Assembly (NCBI GenBank): GCA_002393195.1 | Contig: DGIK01000050.1 | Coordinates: 1-33,454 of the forward strand | From: Bacteroidales bacterium UBA3824 | GTDB lineage: Bacteria > Bacteroidota > Bacteroidia > Bacteroidales > UBA3824 | DNA length: 33,454 bases | Direction of reading: 5' to 3' | Shown: piece by piece, positions 14,691 to 23,462 of the stretch | Numbering within the stretch: the stretch's first letter is position 1 | How the letters are laid out: each line of letters starts with the position of its first letter | Notes under the pieces: model-generated | Seen by the model: the letters and a program-made list of their open reading frames with translations, nothing else | Databases searched by the model: none | Told to the model about the DNA's origin: nothing | Translations under genes and position numbers: made by a program

Positions 14691-15611
14691 ATGCTACCCC
14701 ATTACCTTAGCCTCCAATTCAAACTCCTCAATCGAAACATCCGCGATTTTGGGATGCAACCTTTGTTGGCTTACGTGCTGATATTCGGATTGATAGCGGG
14801 ATTAGGCACTCTGATTTTTCAAAGGCTGCCCAACTATGCACCATATATCATAATCGGAATATGTATCAGTATACAAATGCGTCTGTCGCAAAAGCAACGG
14901 TCTGATTTTCTGCAAATTGTCTATGGAGATAAGACCAAACATCTATTGAGAATAACTGAAAATCTGATAATAAGTATTCCGTTTGTGACATTGCTTTTAG
15001 TTGAAAATCAATATATTGCGGCGGTGGCATTACCTATCGCGAGTGCGATTTTGGCATTTATTGACCTCAATTCAAAAAGCATTGTATTGCCAACTCCATT
15101 TTCCAAAAGTCCATACGAATTTACGGTCGGATTCAGAAAATCATTTTTATTTATACTAATGGTTTATGGTCTGTCTGTTATTTCGGTATGTGTCAACAAT
15201 TTAAACCTTGGATTATTTTCTTTATTTGTGCTTTATATAATTTGCGCGACGTATTATGGCAAAGTAGAAAACGAATACTATGTTTGGATTTTTGCCGAAA
15301 GTCCCAATAAGTACCTGTCGCACAAGATATTGACGGCTATTAAAAACACATTTTTGATGGCATTTCCAATGATGGCGTTATTGACAGCGTTTTTCCCTGA
15401 AAATTGGTGGATAGTTTTGCTCATAACGGCAATTGGGATGATTTTGGTAATCGCATTTTTACTTGCGGCATATTCAACATATCCTCCCGGCGAAATTGGG
15501 ATTTTGGAATTGATATTCATTTTGGCAGTGTTCATTCCGCCGTTTGTGTTGGTGGTGATACCATATTTTTATGTTCGTTCTATTAACCGATTAAAAAACA
15601 CACTTGTATGA
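14691..15611 (+). CDS. ABC transporter permease-like membrane protein
   Basis: 306 residues, mostly hydrophobic, with about eight predicted membrane segments (for example LLAYVLIFGLIAGLGTLIF, YAPYIIIGICISIQM, IAAVALPIASAILAFI, FLFILMVYGLSVISVCV, LGLFSLFVLYIICATYYG, IVLLITAIGMILVIAFLLAA and the last hydrophobic stretch). I recognise no specific substrate family. The permease role comes from the four-base ATGA overlap with the ATPase gene downstream, a layout typical of two-gene ABC exporters. Confidence 0.75.
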   Translation: MLPHYLSLQFKLLNRNIRDFGMQPLLAYVLIFGLIAGLGTLIFQRLPNYAPYIIIGICISIQMRLSQKQRSDFLQIVYGDKTKHLLRITENLIISIPFVTLLLVENQYIAAVALPIASAILAFIDLNSKSIVLPTPFSKSPYEFTVGFRKSFLFILMVYGLSVISVCVNNLNLGLFSLFVLYIICATYYGKVENEYYVWIFAESPNKYLSHKILTAIKNTFLMAFPMMALLTAFFPENWWIVLLITAIGMILVIAFLLAAYSTYPPGEIGILELIFILAVFIPPFVLVVIPYFYVRSINRLKNTLV

Positions 15612-16288
15612 TTAAAATTGTCGATTTGCATAAAAGTTACGGCTCAAAATCTGTCCTCAAAGGCATCAACGCTGAATTTCAGAGCGGCAAAACCTACGGA
15701 ATCATCGGCGAAAACGGGGCGGGCAAAACCACTCTGTTCCGCTGCATTGCCGGTCTTGAACGTTTTGACGGCACAATCACATCAGACTTGCAGCCGCTGA
15801 AAAATCATTTGGGGTTGCTGTTTGCAGAGCCGTACCTTTTCGACAAAATCACCGGCGAGGAATACATCCGCCTTTTGTGTTACGCCCGACACAAGCGCAT
15901 CGACAACATCGCCGACAAGAATATTTTTGACCTACCGCTGTCTCAGTATGTTACGACATATTCCACGGGTATGAAAAAGAAACTTGCTCTGTTGGCGGTG
16001 CTTTTGCAGGGCAACGAGTTATTTGTTTTGGACGAACCTTACAACGGCATCGACATCAACGGCAGCATCGCGCTTACAGAGATATTACTGAAACTCAAAG
16101 AATTAAACAAGACCGTGATTATATCGTCGCACATATTTTCGACCCTCAGCGATACCTGCGACGAAATTTTAGTACTCCGCGACGGCATCATTACCGAAAC
16201 AGTTCAGCGCGCTGATTTCCAAAAACTTGAAGACGAAATTAAAGGTTCAAGAATAAAGGAGCTGGTTAATAAACTCGGTTTGGAGTAA
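15608..16288 (+). CDS. ABC transporter ATP-binding protein
   Basis: 226 residues. Begins MIKIVDLHKSYGSKSVLKGINAEF; Walker A is GENGAGKTT, the signature motif is varied (YSTGMKKKLALL rather than LSGGQ), and Walker B plus catalytic Glu is LFVLDEPYNGID, followed by the switch His in IISSHIF. The Q-loop Glu/Gln region (HLGLLFAEPYLFDKITGEEYI) is present. It should energise the membrane protein encoded immediately upstream. STGMKKKL signatures are usual in exporters of the antibiotic/bacitracin-resistance type, but substrate is not known here. It ends 14 bases from the convergent HXXEE gene. Confidence 0.92.
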   Translation: MIKIVDLHKSYGSKSVLKGINAEFQSGKTYGIIGENGAGKTTLFRCIAGLERFDGTITSDLQPLKNHLGLLFAEPYLFDKITGEEYIRLLCYARHKRIDNIADKNIFDLPLSQYVTTYSTGMKKKLALLAVLLQGNELFVLDEPYNGIDINGSIALTEILLKLKELNKTVIISSHIFSTLSDTCDEILVLRDGIITETVQRADFQKLEDEIKGSRIKELVNKLGLE

Positions 16289-16302
16289 GGCGTGGAGACA
16301 TT

Positions 16303-16788
16303 TCATAAACTCCATTTCGTCATCTTATGTGCGCATACCAAATTCACCGCCACTATCACCACGCCAACAATCATCTGCCAAATATCAACCGTGAGCAACA
16401 TAAAGCATTGCTTTAAGATATAGATGCTAATCGGCAGACAGATAATGCTTGTGGCTAAGGCAGGAATATATTTACGAAGGACAATCGCCTGACCAATATG
16501 AACCACATAATGAAACGTCAACCCGACAAAAGCGCCGAACCAAATATTCCAAACTAACTGATTGTCAATCCACAACGCCAACAGCGCAATAATTGTAAAA
16601 ACCACAAACTCTTCCGCCACCGCCAAGGCAAAACCCTCGTTGGTAGTGCCGTGAAAAAGTCGGTTGATTTTCGGGAAACGACGTTTCAGCAACTCCTCAT
16701 TGCGGTCAAGAAAAATCCGCATACCGATAATCTCTTCTAAATCGTGGAAGATGAACAGCATAGGAAGGGCAAAGGCAAATGTACTCAT
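16303..16788 (-). CDS. HXXEE-domain membrane protein
   Basis: 161 residues. Starts near the defining motif (FALPMLFIFHDLEEII, giving H-x-x-E-E), later FHGTTNEGFALAVAEEF, and HYVVHIGQAIVLRKYIPAL with two His residues near the membrane. About five membrane segments. The HXXEE family is of unknown function; conserved acidic and His residues suggest a metal site. It lies 18 bases downstream of the hybrid kinase gene on the same strand and could be cotranscribed with it. Confidence 0.85.
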   Translation of the reverse strand: MSTFAFALPMLFIFHDLEEIIGMRIFLDRNEELLKRRFPKINRLFHGTTNEGFALAVAEEFVVFTIIALLALWIDNQLVWNIWFGAFVGLTFHYVVHIGQAIVLRKYIPALATSIICLPISIYILKQCFMLLTVDIWQMIVGVVIVAVNLVCAHKMTKWSL

Positions 16789-16806
16789 AATTGAAATCTC
16801 CCTACC

Positions 16807-18177
16807 CTACTTCACCGGATGTTTAACTAATTGCTCGCCCATTTTTCTGAGGACGTCCTCGATTTGGAAGGGCTTGCTGATATAATCGTCCATACCGATT
16901 TCGAGGCAGTGTTGACGGTCGCCGGACATTGTGTTTGCGGTAACGGCAATGATGGGCACATAGACATCCGACTTCTTCTCCGCATCGCGTATCTGAATTG
17001 TTGCCTGATAACCATCAAGCACAGGCATCTGAATATCCATCAAAATAACATCATAACGCCCGCTCGCCACAAGATCCACACACTCCTGACCGTTGGACGC
17101 CAATGCAATAGACCTAACGTGTTTGTCGAGGCTAAGGCTCATAACCTTTTGATTGATAGGATTGTCGTCACAGACAATAATATCAGCCTCGTTGAGAGAC
17201 TTGGTGCGGGCAACGGTGGTAAAACCGGCGGTCTCGTTGGTATAGACCTCAACTCGGCTTTGCGGTGCTGGGGCTTCGGTCGCCTCCTCCTCGCCGTCGA
17301 AGCACACATTAAAATATATAAAGGTGCTGTCGTCCTCAAAACGACGCTTGATATTGCCGCCGAGTTCCTCGATAAGCCGTTTGGCGATGTTGAGTTCGGT
17401 GATTTCGGCGTCGGCAAGACCGGGGATGCCAAAATCAGACTTCACGTCAAACCTGTATTTGATGGGCTTGATGGGTATCCTGACACGGTTTACAACGATT
17501 GTTACCTGTGCAGGAAGGCTCTCCTTTGGCGTATATTGCAGGAAAAAGTCAAAAAGCGACAACATTATCCGCCTCATCTTCACCGAGTTGCCCTTTAAGC
17601 GCGGAAGTTCGCCATAGACTTCGAGCTTTACCTCCACGCCCGGAGTGAGTTCGGCGGTTTGAGTGATGAGGTTGCGGAGGTCAAACGTCCTTACGCCGTC
17701 ATTGACGTCGATGCCAACGGGTCTGCCGCCCGACTCGCCGTTGATGATGTCAACAATGTCAGTGATGGTCTCCACGGACGCGACGAGCGAATCCACGTAT
17801 TGCTTTTTGTTGTCGGGGTTAAAATTATCCGTCATCAGGTTTGCAACACCAAGAATGTTGCTGAGCGGCGTGCGAATATGATTGGAAAGTTTTTGGATGG
17901 TCGCCCCATTGTTTTCGACAGGCTGTGGCGCAGGTTGAGGTTTTTCTTCTTCTTCAATTGGCTCGACGTCGGCGTTGGGCTTGTTTTTTGGGGCTGTCAA
18001 CAACCAAATATACAGCAACGCTCCAAATATCAACAACACCATAGACGCCGCCACACACTGCCACACACTGCCCACCGTCATCAACAATGCAATCAGCACC
18101 GTCAACGACAGTACAGAGCCCGCAACACAAAGTGCGCCAATAGTGTTTGATATTTTGCCGTAAAAACTCATCTTCAT
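16807..18177 (-). CDS. Membrane hybrid histidine kinase with degenerate ATP site
   Basis: 456 residues from the ATG at 18177 (in-frame ATG also at 18171). Two N-terminal membrane segments (about 12-35 and 38-60), a Pro/Glu-rich linker, then a HisKA-like helix (KLSNHIRTPLSNILGVANLM, His about 100; the usual HE is HI). In the ATPase region the N box reads RRIMLSLFDFFLQYT, lacking the expected Asn residues; the G1 box is DFGIPGL; and the usual Gly-rich G2 is DAEITELNIAKRL. The C-terminal receiver looks intact (CDDNP, Asp381 in LMDIQMP, AVTAN, SKPF). It probably cannot autophosphorylate and may receive phosphate or act as an anchor for a receiver. Its N-terminus is duplicated in the next upstream gene. 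Confidence 0.88.
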   Translation of the reverse strand: MKMSFYGKISNTIGALCVAGSVLSLTVLIALLMTVGSVWQCVAASMVLLIFGALLYIWLLTAPKNKPNADVEPIEEEEKPQPAPQPVENNGATIQKLSNHIRTPLSNILGVANLMTDNFNPDNKKQYVDSLVASVETITDIVDIINGESGGRPVGIDVNDGVRTFDLRNLITQTAELTPGVEVKLEVYGELPRLKGNSVKMRRIMLSLFDFFLQYTPKESLPAQVTIVVNRVRIPIKPIKYRFDVKSDFGIPGLADAEITELNIAKRLIEELGGNIKRRFEDDSTFIYFNVCFDGEEEATEAPAPQSRVEVYTNETAGFTTVARTKSLNEADIIVCDDNPINQKVMSLSLDKHVRSIALASNGQECVDLVASGRYDVILMDIQMPVLDGYQATIQIRDAEKKSDVYVPIIAVTANTMSGDRQHCLEIGMDDYISKPFQIEDVLRKMGEQLVKHPVK

Positions 18178-18194
18178 ACAATTTTGCGCCAAGA

Positions 18195-18212
18195 TAACAA
18201 TAATTATTGTTA
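18195..18212. promoter_or_regulatory. 18-bp palindrome upstream of the hybrid kinase
   Basis: TAACAATAATTATTGTTA, perfectly symmetric, 18 bases before the ATG at 18177. Repeated at 18507-18524. Operator-like by symmetry and position. Confidence 0.6.
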
Positions 18213-18277
18213 CACGAAAATTTATTTTGCAAAAAAATTTTAGACCCGTCGTCGAGTGCGGTTTCTCATCGAGAAAA

Positions 18278-18487
18278 TTAAGATTTCTTGTCGCCCTTGT
18301 GCTTCTTCTTTTCCGACGTCACATCCAACCACATATTAACCACGAAACACAACAACAGCCCCGATGCACAAACATATTGCCACACCGTGCCGCCCGCAGC
18401 CAACAAGTAGATTAGAAACGACAACGCCACAATAATGCCGACCGAATGAATGATTATCCTTGTTTTTATATCCAAACTCATATTCAT
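18278..18487 (-). CDS. Small two-segment membrane protein, paralogue of the kinase N-terminus
   Basis: 69 residues from the ATG at 18487. MNMSLDIKTRIIIHSVGIIV, then ALSFLIYLLAAGGTVWQYV and CASGLLLCFVVNMWLDVTSEKKK. It aligns with the first 67 residues of the hybrid kinase (MKMSFYGK ... ALL ... GSVWQCVAASMVLLIFGALLYIWLL ... PKNKP), sharing M-x-M-S, G-x-V-W-Q-x-V-x-A-S-x-x-L-L-x-F and a Lys-rich end. It stops after the membrane part. The two genes also share their upstream 60 bases. A TTTCTC/GAGAAA hairpin follows the stop. Function unknown; it could form mixed oligomers with the kinase. Confidence 0.75.
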   Translation of the reverse strand: MNMSLDIKTRIIIHSVGIIVALSFLIYLLAAGGTVWQYVCASGLLLCFVVNMWLDVTSEKKKHKGDKKS

Positions 18488-18545
18488 ACAATATTTTGCG
18501 CCAAGATAACAATAATTATTGTTACACGAAAATTTATTTGCAAAA
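18483..18545. repeat. Duplicated upstream segment (partner at 18173-18235)
   Basis: The two segments, about 60 bases each, are identical from TTTTGCGCCAAGATAACAAT onward through ACACGAAAATTTATTT, with a two-base insertion (AT) near the start codon in the 18483 copy and one T fewer at the far end. Confidence 0.85.
18507..18524. promoter_or_regulatory. Second copy of the 18-bp palindrome
   Basis: Same 18 bases as 18195-18212, 19 bases before the ATG at 18487 and 29 bases from the divergent promoter box at 18554, so one regulator could control both directions. Confidence 0.6.
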
Positions 18546-18553
18546 TTTTTTTT

Positions 18554-18561
18554 TATCTTTG
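18554..18561 (+). promoter_or_regulatory. Promoter -7 box (TATCTTTG) for the AAA-ATPase/nuclease gene
   Basis: Exact TAnnTTTG match 29 bases before the ATG at 18591. Confidence 0.65.
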
Positions 18562-18590
18562 CAACGCAAACATAATCCGGCATTAATATT

Positions 18591-20150
18591 ATGGCAAAAG
18601 AATTTAACACATCAGTTACCTGCAATCCCAAACGCCACTATATGGTGGACGTTACGGCGAAGATGAAAGTATTCGAAGGCTTGATTAACAAGGCGAAATA
18701 CTTTACTATCAACCGTGCGCGGCAATTCGGGAAGTCGTCAGCGTTGAATTGGATATTGTGGAATATGTCCGACAGGTATTTGGTGATACCGGCAAGTTTT
18801 GAGAAATCGTCAGCCGAAGATTGGATGTCCACAGACCGTTTTTGCAAGTTCGTATGCAAAAAAATAGCAGAAGTCCTGATAAAAACTCCTGATTATCAAG
18901 AATTTTGGCAGAATATCAAGCAAACAGAAATACTTGACTTCGACATATTGTCAACTAAAATCACTGAATTTTGCAAACTTACGAAGCGAAAAGTGGTGCT
19001 CACCATCGACGAAGTGGATCAAAGCCTTGACAATGAATTGTTTATAAAATTTTTGTCGATGTTGCGCAATATGTACCTCGACCGTGAAAAACTCCAAGAC
19101 GACACATACACTTTTTGGTCGGTGATACTCGCGGGCGTTTACGACGTGAAAAACCTGAAAATCAAAATCCGTCCCGAAGAAGACCACAAATACAATTCTC
19201 CGTGGAATGTTGCCGCCGACTACCGTCTTGATATGGCTTTCAACCCTCAGGAAATCAGCACGATGCTTGCCGATTACGAAAACGATTATCATTTTGGGTT
19301 CGACATAAAGGAAATTTCGGAGGAGATATTCAAATACACTTCGGGCTATCCGGTCTTGGTGAGCGCGGTTTGCAAAGAGATCGACGAAAATCTTGACAAG
19401 GATTGGAGCAAGGACGGCGTTCAAAAGGCGGTGAAACTCTTTATTAAAGACCCAAATGCGTCTATCCTCAAAAACATTACACGGAATGTGGAGACATATC
19501 CCGACTTAAAAAAACTTCTCCGCGCCATTACGCTCGATAACTTCAAAGTGAGTTACTACGCCGACAATCTGCCAATAGACTTGGCAAGAACTTTCTCATT
19601 TATCCGCCCAAATGAAAACTCTCAGGCGCAGATTCACAACCTGATTTTCCAACAGGTGCTATTGGAGTATTTTATTTCGGATAATCAACTTGCGGCACTC
19701 ACCCCCGACACCAGCAGCAAAATTTTCATCGACAAAAACGGCGACCTCAATATGCCTTTGATTATCAACAGATTTCAAGACCTAATCCGTCAAAAACGCA
19801 ACAAGGAGGACGAGTTTTTGGAGCGTGAAGGCCGCTTTATGTTCATCTGTTTTCTCAAACCGATAATCAACGGCACGGGCTTTTATTACTCCGAACCCGA
19901 AAACGACGACGGCAGCCGTATGGATTTGGTAATTACATACAATAGAAAAGAATACATCATCGAACTCAAAATTTGGCACGGCACAGAGTACGAAATTTCA
20001 GGTCGTGACCAACTTGCCGAATACCTCACAACGCGCAATCTGTCAGAAGGTTATCTCGTTACATTCTCCTTCCTCAAAAACAAGGTGGTGCAGGCAAAGC
20101 CGGAGTGGATTGAGCACGAAGGGAAAAGAATTTATGAGGCAGTGATATAG
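18591..20150 (+). CDS. AAA-ATPase with C-terminal PD-(D/E)XK nuclease (AAA-ATPase_like/DUF1703)
   Basis: 519 residues. The N-terminal ATPase domain has a P-loop of the form FTINRARQFGKSSALNWI (about 38-55), Walker B KVVLTIDEVDQSLDN (about 134-148), and IFKYTSGYPVLVSAVCKEID, typical of the AAA-ATPase_like family. A middle linker (LPIDLARTFSFIRPNE ... HNLIFQQVLLEYF) leads to the DUF1703 nuclease fold: GSRMDLVITYNRKEYIIELKIWHG with Asp445, Glu458 and Lys460 as the likely D...E-x-K site, then GRDQLAEYL. Such proteins are numerous in gut Bacteroidota and their role is unsettled; defence or mobile-element functions have been suggested. Monocistronic, with its own promoter and terminator. Confidence 0.9.
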   Translation: MAKEFNTSVTCNPKRHYMVDVTAKMKVFEGLINKAKYFTINRARQFGKSSALNWILWNMSDRYLVIPASFEKSSAEDWMSTDRFCKFVCKKIAEVLIKTPDYQEFWQNIKQTEILDFDILSTKITEFCKLTKRKVVLTIDEVDQSLDNELFIKFLSMLRNMYLDREKLQDDTYTFWSVILAGVYDVKNLKIKIRPEEDHKYNSPWNVAADYRLDMAFNPQEISTMLADYENDYHFGFDIKEISEEIFKYTSGYPVLVSAVCKEIDENLDKDWSKDGVQKAVKLFIKDPNASILKNITRNVETYPDLKKLLRAITLDNFKVSYYADNLPIDLARTFSFIRPNENSQAQIHNLIFQQVLLEYFISDNQLAALTPDTSSKIFIDKNGDLNMPLIINRFQDLIRQKRNKEDEFLEREGRFMFICFLKPIINGTGFYYSEPENDDGSRMDLVITYNRKEYIIELKIWHGTEYEISGRDQLAEYLTTRNLSEGYLVTFSFLKNKVVQAKPEWIEHEGKRIYEAVI

Positions 20151-20194
20151 ATAATCAGCCAAATCTCCAAAAAAATCGAGATTTGGCTGATTAT
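20151..20194. terminator. Bidirectional terminator between the ATPase gene and nadB
   Basis: A perfect 17-bp stem, ATAATCAGCCAAATCTC with GAGATTTGGCTGATTAT, around a 10-base loop, between two convergent genes. Confidence 0.85.
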
Positions 20195-20199
20195 AAATC

Positions 20200-21771
20200 T
20201 TAGTGCTTCGGCGTCCTGTGCGGAGCGTCGATGTTGTAATGCAGACCGATGCTCTCACGGCGACGACGAGCCATCTTGATGACGAGGAACGCAGTGTTGA
20301 TGGCGTTGCGAAGTTCGCAGAGCGGAACAGTCACCTTTGACCTCTTGTAGAGTTCCTCGGTCTCGTTGTAGAGGATATAGAGACGGTCGAGGGCGCGGTT
20401 CATACGGAGATTGCTGCGGACGATGCCCACATAGTAGGTCATTATCTGTTGCAACTCCTTGAAAGTCTGTGTGATGAGCACCTTCTCCTCATTGATAACA
20501 GTGCCTTCGTCGTTCCATTCGGGGATGTCGTAACAGAAATCGAGTTTCTTAATCAAATCCTTGGAATGTTCCACTGAGCGGTGCGCGAATACGAGGGCTT
20601 CGAGCAACGAGTTGGACGCCAAACGGTTGGCACCGTGGAGACCAGTGCAGGCTGTTTCGCCGCCGGCGTAGAGGTGCTTGATGGTGGTGCGACCAAATTC
20701 GTCAACGCGGATGCCGCCGCAGAGATAGTGCGCCGCCGGAACCACAGGAATTGGCTGTTTGGTGATGTCGATGCCGATAGAAAGGCACTTCGAGTAAATG
20801 TTCGGGAAATGCTGTTTAAGAGCCTCTGTATCAGTGTGGGTAGCATCGAGGAGAACATAGTCGCAACCGTGGATTTTCATCTCGTTGTCGATGGCACGCG
20901 CCACGATGTCGCGGGGAGCAAGGCAGCCGCGCTCGTCGTACTTCTCCATAAAGGTATTGCCATCGGGCGTCTTTAAGATTGCACCAAAACCACGCATCGC
21001 TTCCGTAATGAGGAACGACGGACGCTCGCCCGGATGATAGAGCGATGTCGGGTGGAATTGCACAAACTCCATATTGTCGATGATGCCCTTTGCACGATAG
21101 ACCATCGCGATGCCGTCGCCAGTGGCAACCACAGGGTTGGTTGTTACCTGATAGATATTGCCAATGCCGCCGGTGGCGAGGTACGTTACCTTGGCGAGAA
21201 TCTTCTCAACCTTGCCGGTATTGACATTGAGGGCATAGATGCCGTAACATTCAATATTGTCGTCGTAACGGGTGCAGGTCTCGCCGAGGTAGTGCTGCGT
21301 GATGAGTTCCATTGCAAACAAGTGGTCAACCATAGTGATGTTTGGATGCTTGGAGGCACGCTCCACGAGGGCGCGCTCCACCTCAAAACCAGTGTTGTCC
21401 TTATGGTGAAGGATGCGGAAGTCGCTGTGTCCGCCCTCCTTATGAAGGTCGAAGGAGCCGTCGGGACGGCGGTCGAAGTCGATTCCGTAGTCCACAAGAT
21501 CCTTGATTCGCGCCGGAGCCTCCTCCACCACAATCTTCACGATGTTTTCCTTCGATAGGAAGTCGCCCGCAACCATAGTGTCGTGGATGTGCTTCTCGAA
21601 GGAGTCGGTGATGTCGGTAACAGCCGCAATGCCGCCCTGCGCAAAATTGGTGTTGGCATCCGTTACCGAAGCCTTTGTAACGATGAGTACTTTGCCAATC
21701 TCCGCCGCTTTGAGGGCGAAGGTCAGACCGGCAACTCCACTGCCTACTACAAGAAAATCTGTCGTGCGCAT
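20200..21771 (-). CDS. nadB: L-aspartate oxidase
   Basis: 523 residues. Oxidises L-aspartate to iminoaspartate, the first step of de novo NAD synthesis, in the cytoplasm. FAD-binding start FLVVGSGVAGLTFALKAAE; TDANTNFAQGGIAAV; the substrate loop HKEGGHSDFRILHHKDNTG; FVQFHPTSLY; RGFGAIL; LAPRDIVARAID; PVVPAAHYLCGGIRVDEFGRT; and YAGGETACTGLHGANRLASNSLLEALVF. Length is normal. nadA and nadC are not adjacent. I see no good promoter in the AT-rich 100 bases upstream; it may be read from the barrel-protein gene before it. Confidence 0.96.
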   Translation of the reverse strand: MRTTDFLVVGSGVAGLTFALKAAEIGKVLIVTKASVTDANTNFAQGGIAAVTDITDSFEKHIHDTMVAGDFLSKENIVKIVVEEAPARIKDLVDYGIDFDRRPDGSFDLHKEGGHSDFRILHHKDNTGFEVERALVERASKHPNITMVDHLFAMELITQHYLGETCTRYDDNIECYGIYALNVNTGKVEKILAKVTYLATGGIGNIYQVTTNPVVATGDGIAMVYRAKGIIDNMEFVQFHPTSLYHPGERPSFLITEAMRGFGAILKTPDGNTFMEKYDERGCLAPRDIVARAIDNEMKIHGCDYVLLDATHTDTEALKQHFPNIYSKCLSIGIDITKQPIPVVPAAHYLCGGIRVDEFGRTTIKHLYAGGETACTGLHGANRLASNSLLEALVFAHRSVEHSKDLIKKLDFCYDIPEWNDEGTVINEEKVLITQTFKELQQIMTYYVGIVRSNLRMNRALDRLYILYNETEELYKRSKVTVPLCELRNAINTAFLVIKMARRRRESIGLHYNIDAPHRTPKH

Positions 21772-21796
21772 AATACTATGTGTTTTGTGTTTTAAT

Positions 21797-21872
21797 TAAA
21801 AATTAAAAGTGTAAAATTAAAAATTCCAACTTGAATCCCCAATTTTTAACTTTTAATTTTGAATTTTTAATT
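21797..21872. repeat. AT-rich inverted repeats between the barrel-protein gene and nadB
   Basis: AAAATTAAAAATTCC facing CCAATTTTTAACTTTTAATT, and related AATTAAAAATT units. They can form hairpins in either strand; related in composition to 13107-13136. Confidence 0.55.
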
Positions 21873-21873
21873 A

Positions 21874-23415
21874 TTAAATGCTTCTGTCAAAGAACAACTT
21901 GCTTGTCTTGATGCCAATCATTGCAAACGTGTTGTTGAAGTCGTTGCTATGCTGAACTCCAAGACGTGCAAATACGCAGAAGTTTCTCAATGCAACGGGT
22001 TTCCAACGTGCGTCGAGTGATACATTATAGATTTTTAAGCCAACGCCCTGACCCACAACATTGCCACGGTCGTGATGGCGCGACGTGTAAGGACGCAGCA
22101 CATTATTACCATAACTATAAATGTCGAAATCCATACCACGCTTCACGCAATCCACAAGCAAGTCAAAATCAAAGCGTTCAGCATAATATTTAATGTTGAC
22201 AATTGCCTCCTTCATATTAGCACCGTATGGATTTGCCAACGGCTGCCCAAACATTGTGTAGGAATTGATTGGGCGGTCGTGCGAGTAGATATACGGGCGT
22301 ATGTAGTTGTATTCCAAGAGATAACTAAATTTGCCGACATATCCCTTTGCGCCAATTTGTATGGCGTACTTGTTGTTCCAAGTATCGTTGTGTTCCTTGA
22401 TTTCCTTGAAGTTGAAGTCATCGAGCATAAACTGCGCATAACCAACGAGATACTTATTGATTGTAATCTTGCCAAACACGCCCATCAACGCATTGTCGGG
22501 CGAACCGAGCGAAAATTCCAACGGCCTGAAAAACAACATCGGGTTCATATAATGCAAATCGGGCATCCTCGTCCTGCCGGTGCTGTCGCGGCGTATCATC
22601 ATCACAGTCTCAAAACCGCCGATATTCAGCCACTTGGCGGGATTGTAAGAAAAGACATGATTAATCATATACACCGTCCTCATCGTCCAACCGTCGGTGG
22701 TAGTCGGCTCCACCTTTTTGGTGGTCGCATCGGTAGCGGTAACGCCATTGTCAAAATTTCTGCCGCCGTTGATGGAAAACAAATATTTGAAATTGCCGAC
22801 CTCGACCTCAGTGTCAAAATAATACATTCCCGAATTGGACGCCGACAATATCACCGACCTGTACCCGTCGCCTACAAACTTTTTGCCCTTGCCCGCCGTC
22901 AGCCTCAAAAACTCCGCCGGGCGGTAACTTGCATAAAACTCCACGCCGCCTACAGCGTACTTGCCGTCGCCTTTCTTGCGATACTTGTCCAACTGCGGGA
23001 ATCGTCCCAACGAATCCGCCAACCCCGCCATCGTACCGAGCGGCGAGAGATAGCCGCCGTATGCGGAGATGTTGACAGTCAATTTTTTGCCAAATGAATA
23101 AGTGCCTGACGCACCACCGATTGCGCTATAATAATTGGAGTAATACTCCGACTGAGTGCCAACACCAATTTCCACCAACGGTTCCAATGTCCAACGATTT
23201 TTGCCGCTCACGGATTCCAACGCAAATTTGCGATTGACATCAGTATTACTGGCGTATGACCTCATCGCCGAATGAAACTTCTTGTTGCCGATATTGGCAC
23301 ACTCTATGGAATCCGCCTCAAAGCCTTTGATGGGGACATTGCGGGTCTGTGCGGCGGCAACAGTCGCTGCCGACACCAATCCCAACACTATCAAAAATTG
23401 ATAAAAAAACTTCAT
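21874..23415 (-). CDS. Outer-membrane beta-barrel protein, RemB/Wzi-like
   Basis: 513 residues with a signal peptide (MKFFYQFLIVLGLVSAATVAAAQ, cut after AAAQ). The remainder alternates short polar and aromatic strands, for example GTYSFGKKLTVNISAYGGYLSPLG, YFDTEVEVGNFKYLFSINGG and KYAIQIGAKGYVGKFSYLLEYNYIRPYIYSH, and ends in a Phe-rich strand, as barrels do. HNxTWxNKYAIQIGAKGYVG.FSYLLEYN and QPLANPYGANMKEA resemble RemB-like gliding-motility and Wzi-type capsule proteins of Bacteroidota; I hold that loosely. Location outer membrane; ligand unknown. It has its own promoter. Confidence 0.75.
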   Translation of the reverse strand: MKFFYQFLIVLGLVSAATVAAAQTRNVPIKGFEADSIECANIGNKKFHSAMRSYASNTDVNRKFALESVSGKNRWTLEPLVEIGVGTQSEYYSNYYSAIGGASGTYSFGKKLTVNISAYGGYLSPLGTMAGLADSLGRFPQLDKYRKKGDGKYAVGGVEFYASYRPAEFLRLTAGKGKKFVGDGYRSVILSASNSGMYYFDTEVEVGNFKYLFSINGGRNFDNGVTATDATTKKVEPTTTDGWTMRTVYMINHVFSYNPAKWLNIGGFETVMMIRRDSTGRTRMPDLHYMNPMLFFRPLEFSLGSPDNALMGVFGKITINKYLVGYAQFMLDDFNFKEIKEHNDTWNNKYAIQIGAKGYVGKFSYLLEYNYIRPYIYSHDRPINSYTMFGQPLANPYGANMKEAIVNIKYYAERFDFDLLVDCVKRGMDFDIYSYGNNVLRPYTSRHHDRGNVVGQGVGLKIYNVSLDARWKPVALRNFCVFARLGVQHSNDFNNTFAMIGIKTSKLFFDRSI

Positions 23416-23444
23416 TATCCTTTGTTATGATTAATATGCAAGTG

Positions 23445-23452
23445 CAAAGGTA
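23445..23452 (-). promoter_or_regulatory. Promoter -7 box (TACCTTTG) for the barrel-protein gene
   Basis: Minus-strand exact match, 30 bases before the ATG at 23415. Confidence 0.65.
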
Positions 23453-23462
23453 ATCAGGATTT

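Noticed and set aside
22072..23097. 341-codon plus-strand frame opposite the barrel-protein gene
   Set aside because: No recognisable domain; the opposite strand encodes a signal peptide and barrel strands with its own promoter.
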